DNA of 64,000 nucleotides. Source: Gemmatimonadetes bacterium T265. GTDB lineage: Bacteria; Gemmatimonadota; Gemmatimonadetes; Gemmatimonadales; Gemmatimonadaceae. The notes under the pieces are model-generated. The model saw only the letters and a program-made list of their open reading frames with translations, was not told where the DNA came from and did not search any database. Numbering within the stretch: the first letter of the stretch is position 1; each line of letters starts with the position of its first letter. Positions 57,899 to 64,000 of this stretch are shown one piece after another. The stretch spans positions 1,054,001 through 1,118,000 of the forward strand of contig BPUI01000001.1 of the NCBI GenBank assembly GCA_019973575.1, read 5' to 3'. Position numbers and translations under genes: made by a program.

Positions 57899-59656
57899 CT
57901 ACCTCCCTCCCTTCTCCTGCTGCGCCATCCTCACCGCCTCGTACGCATTCACCACGCCCCCCGTCGTCGACAGCGTCGCGAACGGCACCGGGGCCTCATC
58001 GCCCGGCCGTGGCACCGTCAGCCCCGGGAACCTCGTCGCGGAGGCGAGCAGGATCCGCTTCACGTCCGCCGCCGTCAGCGACGGGAAGTACGCCATGAGC
58101 AGCGCCGCCACCCCGGTCACCGTCGGCGTCGCCATGCTCGTGCCGTCGAGCCGCCCGTACTTGTTGCCCGGCAGCGTCGAATAGATCGCCGACCCCGGCG
58201 CGAACAGGTCGACCGTGCGCTGGCCGTAGTCGGAGTACCGCGCCGCGAGGCCGTCGCGCCGGGACGTCGAGGCGCCGACCTCGATCCAGTTGGCCGCCCG
58301 CCCCCCGCCGACGTAGTCCGGCACCGGGTACTCGTGGTCGCGGTCGTTGTCGGCCGACTCGTTGCCCGCCGCGTGCACCATCAGCACCCCGTGCGCGTCG
58401 GCGTAGCGCACCGCGCTGTCGACCGCCGCCTTCTCGGGCGAGTAGGCCTTCCCGAAGCTCATGTTGATGACCTGCGCGCCGTGGTCGACGGCGTAGCGGA
58501 TCGCGTTGGCGACGTCCTTGTCGCGCTCGTCGCCGTTAGGCACCGTGCGCACCGCGAGGACGCGCACCGCCCCGGGCGGGGCGATGCCGCGCATGCCGCT
58601 GTCGGCCGCGGTCGCCGGGCCCTGCGGCGCGTCCCCCTTGGCCGCCGCGGCCGGCGAGACCGCGGTCGGCGGGCCCGCGGCCCGCGGGGCGACCGGCAGG
58701 GCGGCGATGATCCCCGAGACGTGCGTGCCGTGCAGCGGGTCCGGCCCGTCGACGTCGCCGTTGCCGTACAGGCGGCCCCGCGCGGGCGTGTCGCCGACGA
58801 GCGGGCGCGGGTCGTAGTCCGGGTTGAGGTCGTAGCGCGCCTGGTCGGCCACCTGCTGGCGCGCCTCGCGCAGGTCGGCCGGCGTCACGCCCTGCTCGGC
58901 CAGAAAGAGGAACTGCGCGCGCGCCCGCCGCCCGGCGTCGGTGGTCGGGGTGTAGCCCCGCACGCGGGCCGCGGTGAGCGAGTCGACGGGGACGCCGAGC
59001 GCCCCGGCGAGCGTCGCGGTCGCGCTGTCGAACGCCTGGCCGATCACCTCGTACTGCCGGCGCTGCGCCGCGTTGCGCCGCCGCGCGTCGTCGTAGCGCC
59101 GCTGCAGCTCGGCGCACGTCGCGTTCACCCCCGGGCCCGTCGGCACCGGGCGTCCCGCGCGGCACGCGGCCGCAAGGCGCGTCAGCTCCAGCCGCTCGTG
59201 GTCGACGCTGCGCCCGTCGGCCCCGCCGATGAAGTTCCACCCGTGCACGTCGCCCGCGAGCCCGTCGCCGTCGGTGTCGCCGCGCGTGCCGACCGGCTCG
59301 CGCGGGTTCGCCCAGAGCACGCCGCGGAGCGCGGCGTGGGCCGTGTCGATGCCGCCGTCGATGACCGCGACGACGACCGTGCGCCGCGGGGCCGCCCCGC
59401 GCAGCAACTCGCGGAGGGCGCGCGTGGCGCCCGTGCCGGGCACGCCGTCGGTGGCCGGGTCGAGGAGCTGCCAGTTCACGGGCGGGCCCGCGAGCGTGTC
59501 GACCGGCGGCGCCGGGGCGACGGGCGTCGGCGCGGGCGTCGCCGCGACCGGCGCGGGGGTGGGCACGGGCGCAGGCGCCGGGGCCGGCGGGCGCGCGGGC
59601 GCACAGGCGGCGAAGATGACGGCCGCAGCCGCTACGGTCAGACGAAACGATGACAT
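57899..59656 (-). CDS. Subtilisin-family (S8) serine protease, lipoprotein
   Basis: A 585-residue secreted protease. The N-terminus is a lipoprotein signal ending AAVIFAAC (Cys18), followed by a long Pro/Ala spacer (to about 55). The triad is in VVVAVIDGGIDTAHAAL (Asp about 98), LHGTHVSGIIAALP (His about 310) and RLDGTSMATPTVTGVAALL (Ser about 507). The oxyanion Asn is in MVHAAGNESADNDRD. An insert of about 170 residues lies between the Asp and His motifs, with helical, Arg-rich character. It likely sits on the outer membrane or in the periplasm and degrades proteins. Confidence 0.93.
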   Translation of the reverse strand: MSSFRLTVAAAAVIFAACAPARPPAPAPAPVPTPAPVAATPAPTPVAPAPPVDTLAGPPVNWQLLDPATDGVPGTGATRALRELLRGAAPRRTVVVAVIDGGIDTAHAALRGVLWANPREPVGTRGDTDGDGLAGDVHGWNFIGGADGRSVDHERLELTRLAAACRAGRPVPTGPGVNATCAELQRRYDDARRRNAAQRRQYEVIGQAFDSATATLAGALGVPVDSLTAARVRGYTPTTDAGRRARAQFLFLAEQGVTPADLREARQQVADQARYDLNPDYDPRPLVGDTPARGRLYGNGDVDGPDPLHGTHVSGIIAALPVAPRAAGPPTAVSPAAAAKGDAPQGPATAADSGMRGIAPPGAVRVLAVRTVPNGDERDKDVANAIRYAVDHGAQVINMSFGKAYSPEKAAVDSAVRYADAHGVLMVHAAGNESADNDRDHEYPVPDYVGGGRAANWIEVGASTSRRDGLAARYSDYGQRTVDLFAPGSAIYSTLPGNKYGRLDGTSMATPTVTGVAALLMAYFPSLTAADVKRILLASATRFPGLTVPRPGDEAPVPFATLSTTGGVVNAYEAVRMAQQEKGGR

Positions 59657-59702
59657 GGAGAGAAAGAGCTCTCGGAAGAACGCCGCGTGTGGGCGCCCGG
59701 GT

Positions 59703-60311
59703 TCATTGCACGACGCCGCGCGTGCCGTCCATCACCCGCACCCACCCGCGCATCGCGTCGAGCCCCGGGTAGCCCGGCAGCACGCGCGTCGCGTGCCCGG
59801 CCGCGTCGAGCGCGACGAACGTCGGCGTCCCCGCGATCGCGGTCGTGAAGTAGGCTTCGGCCGCGGGCGATTCTGGTCCTACGTATTCCGCCCCGCGCAC
59901 GCCGGCGCGCAGGGCGAGCGCGGGCCCCTCGCCCGCGCCTTCGAGCGTGAGCAGGTACAGCCGGGGCAGCGCGCGCCCCGCCGCCGTCCGCCCGAAGTCG
60001 GCGAGCGCCTCCTTGCACACGCCGCAGGTCGTCGAGACGACCATCACGACCGCGGGCGCGCCGAGTCGGGTGAGCGCGACCGCGCGCCCGTCGGCCGCCC
60101 GCACGGGAAGCGCGACCACGCCCGCGCCCGGGCCCGCGGTGAGGGTGAGAGCGCGCGCGTCCGCGTCGGCGTCGCCCGCCCCTCCACGCCGGCGCTCCTG
60201 CCACGCGCCGAGCGCAAGGGCGAGCGCGACCGTCCCGCCGACAAGCGCGAGCTGCGGCAGGGCGAAGCGCGCGCGGCCGGCGCGCGGCTGGCTCGCGCGG
60301 GCTCCGCTCAC
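59703..60311 (-). CDS. Membrane-anchored thioredoxin-like protein (TlpA/ResA type)
   Basis: A 202-residue protein with one N-terminal membrane anchor (LPQLALVGGTVALALALGAW) and a thioredoxin-fold domain outside the membrane. The redox site is VVSTTCGVCKEALADFG (CGVC, about 97-100), and the cis-Pro loop is AIAGTPTFVALDAAGHATRV. It may reduce or oxidise periplasmic thiols. The GTG start at 60311 overlaps the histidine phosphatase stop as GTGA. It lies 46 bases before the S8 protease gene on the same strand. Confidence 0.88.
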   Translation of the reverse strand: MSGARASQPRAGRARFALPQLALVGGTVALALALGAWQERRRGGAGDADADARALTLTAGPGAGVVALPVRAADGRAVALTRLGAPAVVMVVSTTCGVCKEALADFGRTAAGRALPRLYLLTLEGAGEGPALALRAGVRGAEYVGPESPAAEAYFTTAIAGTPTFVALDAAGHATRVLPGYPGLDAMRGWVRVMDGTRGVVQ

Positions 60312-61111
60312 GCGGGCCCGGCCGGCGTGCCCGACGCCGGCGGTTCCACGGTCACCGCCTCCCCTTCCGCACTCACCGGCACCGTGAAATTCAGCTGCCG
60401 CAGCGCGAGGCGCCCGCCGCGCGCCGCGTCGGGGCGGTACTCGGTGAGCGAGCAGTTGGCGAGGTCGTACGCGCGCCACGCGCGGTGCAGCTCGTCCTCG
60501 GTCATCCGCTCGAGCACGTAGCGCGCGCAGAGGATCGTGACCTGGTGGCAGACGACGAGCACGCGCTCGCCGGCGTGCTCGCGGGCGAGCGCGTCGAGCC
60601 CCGCGCGCACGCGGAAGGCGACGTCCGCGCCGCTCTCCCCGTTAGGCGGCCGGTAGTAAAAGAGGCCGAGCTCCTGGCGGAGCGCCCACTGCTCGGGAAA
60701 GCGGCGCTGCACGCCGCGGTAGGTGATGCGGTAGTAGAGGCCGAGCTCCTTCTCGCGCCACCGCTCGTCGAGGAGCAGGCGGTCGGCGGCGCGCTCGTCG
60801 TCGCCGAGCGGGCCGGACGTCATGCCGCCCGCGGCGACGACGTGCGCCGCGGTGTCGCGCGCGCGGCGGTAGGGCGATGCCACGACGACCGTCGGCCGCT
60901 CCGCCGCCGGCCGTTCGGCGAACCAGCGGCCGAGCGCGGCGGCCTGTCGCTCGCCGAGGGGCGAGAGGGGGACGTCCATGTCGCGCACGTCCATGTCCAC
61001 CTCCTCGTCGTCGCGCGCGAAGGCCGCCTCGCGGGCGACGTTCGCGGCGCTCTCGCCGTGGCGGACGAACCAGAGGACGGCGGGAGTGGACGGGGTGGCG
61101 GGCGCGGACAT
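60308..61111 (-). CDS. Histidine phosphatase superfamily protein
   Basis: A 267-residue phosphoglycerate-mutase-like phosphatase. The catalytic motif is VLWFVRHGESAANVAREA, with the phospho-histidine in RHGE. The second site is VVVASPYRRARDTAAHVVAA and the second catalytic His is in RVLVVCHQVTILCARYVLER. The family includes phosphatases for sugar phosphates and other small molecules; the substrate is not clear. It leads the pair with the thioredoxin-like gene. ATG 61111 is the first start of the domain. Confidence 0.9.
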   Translation of the reverse strand: MSAPATPSTPAVLWFVRHGESAANVAREAAFARDDEEVDMDVRDMDVPLSPLGERQAAALGRWFAERPAAERPTVVVASPYRRARDTAAHVVAAGGMTSGPLGDDERAADRLLLDERWREKELGLYYRITYRGVQRRFPEQWALRQELGLFYYRPPNGESGADVAFRVRAGLDALAREHAGERVLVVCHQVTILCARYVLERMTEDELHRAWRAYDLANCSLTEYRPDAARGGRLALRQLNFTVPVSAEGEAVTVEPPASGTPAGPA

Positions 61112-61190
61112 GCAGGGAAAGTAGCAGCGCGCGTGGCGCGTCCCGCCGTGGCGCGTCCCGCCGCGGCGCGGTCCCGGCGCGACGCCCCAG

Positions 61191-61697
61191 TTACGCCAAC
61201 GCGTTCGAGAACAGCAGGTCGTGCCGCCCGTCCGTCGGCGCGCCCTGCTGCCGCACGACCGTCGCGAGCTGCGCCCACGTGCGCACCGCGTGCAGCAGCG
61301 CGTGCGCGACGATCTTCCGCGCGCTCGCGCTCTGCGTGCCCGCGCTGATCGTCTCGAACGTGAGCCGCCGCGCGAGGTCGGCGTCGCTCGCCGTCGCGAG
61401 GAAGCGTTCGAGCCGCGCCCGCGCGTCGCGCCCGGCGGCGAACAGCGCCGCGGCCGAGTCCTGCGGGATCGCCTCGTACCCGGCCGGGGGGTCGCCGAGC
61501 AGCCGGTCGGCGTAGCGGCGCTCGACGGCGAAGATGTGCCGCACGACGCCGCGCACCGTCGCCGTGCGCCCCTCCGCGAACGGGAAGTCGAGCGCCTCGG
61601 GATGCGCGGCGAAGTACGTCGCCCACCGTTCGGCGTCGGCCGCGGTGTAGTCGAGCAGCTCGCGGAAGGTGAGGTCCGCGGTGGTCGGGGCGTTCAT
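61191..61697 (-). CDS. DinB-family protein, copy 1
   Basis: A 168-residue four-helix-bundle protein of the DinB/YfiT group, which is often metal-binding and in some members a thiol transferase. It starts TADLTFRELLDYTAADAERW and has GVVRHIFAVERRYADRLLGD and IVAHALLHAVRTWAQLATVV, which place the three metal-binding histidines. The ATG at 61697 overlaps the stop of the upstream DinB-like gene (ATGA). The substrate and induction by DNA damage cannot be judged. Confidence 0.82.
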   Translation of the reverse strand: MNAPTTADLTFRELLDYTAADAERWATYFAAHPEALDFPFAEGRTATVRGVVRHIFAVERRYADRLLGDPPAGYEAIPQDSAAALFAAGRDARARLERFLATASDADLARRLTFETISAGTQSASARKIVAHALLHAVRTWAQLATVVRQQGAPTDGRHDLLFSNALA

Positions 61698-62266
61698 GCG
61701 GCGTCCGCGGCCGGAGGGGACGCGCGGAACTCGGCCGCGATCTCGCGGATCTGGTCCGCGTGCCGCGCCTCGTGCCCGCCGACGGCGAGCGCCCACTGAT
61801 AAATGTCGAGCGCCCCGAACAGCGGGTGCGGGCGCGTCACGGCGCCGAGCGCGAGCCCGTCGCCGCGGGCGAGGGCGCCGAGCAGGGCGACGCGGGCCTC
61901 CTCGAGCGCCGCCCACGCCGCGTCCGCGTCCACCCCGCCGCGCGGGCGGGTGCGCTCGGCGGCCTCGACGCGGACGCTCCGGTCGCGCATGCGCTCCGCG
62001 TCGAACCGCGGCCGCACGCTCGACGCGTCGGCCTCGCGCGTGCCTAACGCCCGCGCCTCGTCGACCGCGGGGCCGAGCAGCGCCGTCACCGCGCCCTCGA
62101 GCACGGCGAGGTGCTCCAGCACCTCGGCGACCGACCAGCGGTCGGGCGCGGGGCGGCGGTCGCGGAGTCCGGGCGGCACCGCGTCGACCGCCGCGCGCAG
62201 GTCGACCCGCCGCTCGGTGAGGACCTCGACCAGCTCGCGCGTGCGCGGGTGCGCGAACTCGGTCAT
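61694..62266 (-). CDS. DinB-family protein, copy 2
   Basis: A 190-residue protein of the DinB_2 type, related only distantly to the downstream copy. Features are RRPAPDRWSVAEVLEHLAVL, with a first metal-ligand His, and ALDIYQWALAVGGHEARHAD, with the final His pair in HEARHADQI. The two DinB genes overlap as ATGA and are probably translated together. They may form a hetero-dimer, though that is an inference. Confidence 0.8.
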   Translation of the reverse strand: MTEFAHPRTRELVEVLTERRVDLRAAVDAVPPGLRDRRPAPDRWSVAEVLEHLAVLEGAVTALLGPAVDEARALGTREADASSVRPRFDAERMRDRSVRVEAAERTRPRGGVDADAAWAALEEARVALLGALARGDGLALGAVTRPHPLFGALDIYQWALAVGGHEARHADQIREIAAEFRASPPAADAA

Positions 62267-62464
62267 TGCGCCGCCTCCCCGCTCGGCGCGCCGGGGGCCG
62301 GCGCGAGGGCTCGGGTCGATCGGGAGCGCGCGTGAGAGGAGCGCGACATACGGCAGGGGTGCGAGAGTGGGCAGGGCGGCGCGGGCGCGCCGACCCCAAG
62401 CTGCGACGGGCGCGGCGGGGGCGCTACGGCGCGCCGACGGTGCTGCGGGTCTAACACCCGGCGC

Positions 62465-62650
62465 TCAACAGATCCCGACGGCCTTCGAGACGTCGTCCGG
62501 CGCGACCGGTCCACACAGGAACTCCGCCCAAGCCGGAGCGGCGATTGCGAGCGCGCGCTCGTCACGCACCCAGCCCCGGAGCCGCACGTACTCAGGCGAG
62601 CGGATCACGAACCCTCGGATGAGGAAGTTCGTGTCGATGTGCGTCACCAC
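62465..62650 (-). pseudogene. Truncated PIN-domain (VapC-type) toxin
   Basis: A 61-residue fragment: VTHIDTNFLIRGFVIRSPEY carries the first catalytic Asp and AAPAWAEFLCGP the conserved Glu, then the frame stops after SKAVGIC. Complete VapC toxins have about 130 residues with two further acidic residues, which are missing here. The next 198 bases up to the DinB gene show no recognisable remainder of the domain. Two GTG codons (62650 and 62647) can serve as start. The gene follows its antitoxin by 9 bases. Confidence 0.75.
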
Positions 62651-62659
62651 GCGGCGGGA

Positions 62660-62956
62660 CTACTTCTCCTCGTCGGGCCAGTAACGCCGGCCCGCGGGCG
62701 ACGCATCGCGCTCGGCACGCACGTCGGCGACCCACGCGTCCGCTGCGGCCTGGTCCAGCCCGAGGGACTGCTGGAGCTGGTCGAACAGATCGAGCCGGGT
62801 CGTGACGTGAGCGGACCGAACGCCCTCCGCGGCCGCGTGGATCGCACGACGGATCGCCTCGGATTTCGACACGCCCCAACGTTTCGCGACCTGTTCGAGC
62901 TCGCCTACGGTGCTCGGGTCGAGCGAGTAGGTCCCCTTGATCTTCGGTACGGCCAT
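62660..62956 (-). CDS. Ribbon-helix-helix antitoxin of a second VapBC-type module
   Basis: A 98-residue protein. The N-terminus KIKGTYSLDPSTVGELEQVA and the following KRWGVSKSEAIRRAIHAAAE match the strand-helix-helix of ribbon-helix-helix antitoxins. The C-terminal half is acidic and ends AGRRYWPDEEK, fitting a toxin-binding tail. ATG 62956 is chosen; TTG 62962 would add two residues. Its toxin partner downstream is truncated, so this antitoxin may only retain DNA-binding or cross-neutralising activity. Confidence 0.78.
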   Translation of the reverse strand: MAVPKIKGTYSLDPSTVGELEQVAKRWGVSKSEAIRRAIHAAAEGVRSAHVTTRLDLFDQLQQSLGLDQAAADAWVADVRAERDASPAGRRYWPDEEK

Positions 62957-63091
62957 ACCCAAACGCTACGGCCCGCCTAACCGCCCGTCAACGCTGCGAC
63001 TCACTTCTGCTTCCGGCACACAGAGCCGGGAGACGGCGGAATGCGACGAGCGGGCGCACGGCATGTCGGCGGGGGGAGACGCGGTGCGACT

Positions 63092-64000
63092 TCAAGAAGA
63101 TGCTCGCGCGGCCGTCAATCGCGCCGCCTTCAACGTGAGATAGTCCCGCTCCGGCACACTCGCCGTGCGCTCGGCCGCGGCGCGGTAGTGGGCGACGGCG
63201 CGCGCGTGATCCCCGGCCCGCTCCAGCAGGTGCGCGCGGACCGCGTCGAGCCGGTGATGCTCGGCCACGCGCGGGTCGGCGTCGAGCACGGTCAACCGCG
63301 CCAGCCCTGCCGCCGGTCCGTGCACCATCGCGAACGCGATCGCCTCGTTGAGCGCGACCATCGGGTTGTCGGACATGCGGCCGAGCAGGCCGTAGAGCGC
63401 GAGGATCTGCGGCCAGTCGGTGTCCTCCGCCCGCGCGGCCTCGTCGTGCACCGCCGCGACCGCAGCCTGCAGCTGGTACGGGCCGACCGCCCCCGCCGAA
63501 AGCGCCGCCGAGGCGAGCGCGACGCCTTCGGCGATCAGCCGCCGGTCCCACCGCGTGCGGTCCTGCTCGTCGAGCGGGACCAGCTCGCCGCCGGGGCCGG
63601 AGCGCGCGGCGCGGCGCGCGTCGGTGAGCAGCATGAGCGCGAGCAGCCCCGCGACCTCCGCGTCGCCGGGGAGCAACGCGCGCACGGCCCGCGTTAGGCG
63701 GATCGCCTCGCCGGAGAGGTCGGCGCGGTGGAGCGACGGGCCGGCGCTGCTCGCGTAGCCCTCGTTGAAGACGAGGTAGAGCACGTGCAGCACCGCGCGC
63801 AGGCGTTCACCCCGCTCCGACGCGGTCGGCATGCGGAACGGGATCCTCGACGCCGCGATGCGCTGCTTGGCGCGGCTGATCCGCTGCGCCATCGTCGCCT
63901 CGGGGACGAGGAAGGCGTGGGCGATCTCCGCGGTCGTGAGGCCGCCCACGGCACGCAGCGTGAGCGCGATCGCCGACGACGGCGTCAGCGCGGGGTGGCA
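63092..64000 (-). CDS. ECF42-type sigma factor with TPR-like tail, N-terminus cut by window edge
   Basis: The visible 302 residues include region 4 (GGLTTAEIAHAFLVPEATMA then QRISRAKQRI), which binds the -35 element. A C-terminal extension follows with GEALRL-like helices and the block GGELVPLDEQDRTRWDRRLI, then TPR-like repeats (AVAAVHDEAARAEDTDWPQI). This extended architecture defines the ECF42 group, whose tail controls activity without a classical anti-sigma factor. ECF42 genes usually neighbour a DGPF/YCII-domain gene, which would lie outside the window. Regions 1-2 are beyond the right edge. Confidence 0.88.
   Translation of the reverse strand, partial: CHPALTPSSAIALTLRAVGGLTTAEIAHAFLVPEATMAQRISRAKQRIAASRIPFRMPTASERGERLRAVLHVLYLVFNEGYASSAGPSLHRADLSGEAIRLTRAVRALLPGDAEVAGLLALMLLTDARRAARSGPGGELVPLDEQDRTRWDRRLIAEGVALASAALSAGAVGPYQLQAAVAAVHDEAARAEDTDWPQILALYGLLGRMSDNPMVALNEAIAFAMVHGPAAGLARLTVLDADPRVAEHHRLDAVRAHLLERAGDHARAVAHYRAAAERTASVPERDYLTLKAARLTAARASS

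Noticed and set aside
62267-62464. Remainder of the truncated PIN toxin in another frame
   Set aside because: I read the three downstream frames and found no acidic PIN motifs; the missing half appears to be gone.

Overview
This is a very GC-rich window (roughly 73% G+C by eye) from a bacterium with an outer membrane. The evidence for the envelope is a TolC-type outer-membrane efflux protein with its RND pump, several lipoproteins, and signal peptides. Gene content and style (two pairs of M16 peptidases, secreted M1 and S8 peptidases, an ECF42 sigma factor, a YtxJ-type bacilliredoxin, many Uma2 proteins) suggest Gemmatimonadota. That assignment is an inference at moderate confidence; no rRNA or other marker gene is present. 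No tRNA, rRNA, CRISPR array, prophage or intact insertion sequence was seen.

Layout. 1-2.5 kb: GH1 beta-glucosidase (runs off the left edge) divergent from a sugar-type ABC ATPase. 2.5-9.4 kb: signalling block with a soluble histidine kinase, zinc-ribbon protein, MarR regulator, PAS protein, and a CheB-CheR pair. 9.5-12.2 kb: VapBC-type module with a frameshifted toxin, a class V aminotransferase and a SerB-like phosphatase. 12.4-20.6 kb: tripartite RND efflux operon whose first gene reads as one continuous TetR-TolC fusion. 20.7-30.2 kb: metabolism (Gfo/Idh oxidoreductase, FAD oxidase, aminotransferase, SerA), two Uma2 proteins, and an ECF sigma/anti-sigma pair. 30.4-40.2 kb: Nudix hydrolase, two M16 active/inactive pairs (one coupled to a SET-domain gene, one following TetR and YdcF-like genes), YtxJ and a third Uma2. 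40.3-48.6 kb: small enzymes and regulators (FKBP, MarR with a shortened CLC protein, rhodanese, cold-shock protein, NrtR-like regulator, YggX-like protein, desaturase). 48.9-57.5 kb: M1 peptidase with Nudix, TetR-SDR, acyl-CoA dehydrogenase with RNase II-type exonuclease, glycosyltransferase. 57.9-64 kb: S8 protease, thioredoxin-like and histidine-phosphatase genes, two DinB genes, a second VapBC with a truncated toxin, and an ECF42 sigma factor that runs off the right edge.

Genes are packed in short operons. At least fifteen junctions overlap as GTGA, ATGA or TGATG, implying translational coupling. Several regulators sit beside clear dyad operators, and many operon ends carry long perfect GC-rich hairpins.

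Most notable: (1) the heptamer GTTAGGC/GCCTAAC occurs about 44 times, several-fold above a composition-based expectation, and accounts for nearly all TTA codons; (2) the in-frame TetR-TolC fusion, with a dyad operator upstream and a Gly-Thr tract in a predicted surface loop; (3) two toxin-antitoxin loci that both keep an intact antitoxin but a broken PIN toxin, one through an 11-bp tandem duplication; (4) long imperfect inverted repeats and a three-copy interspersed palindromic repeat between genes.
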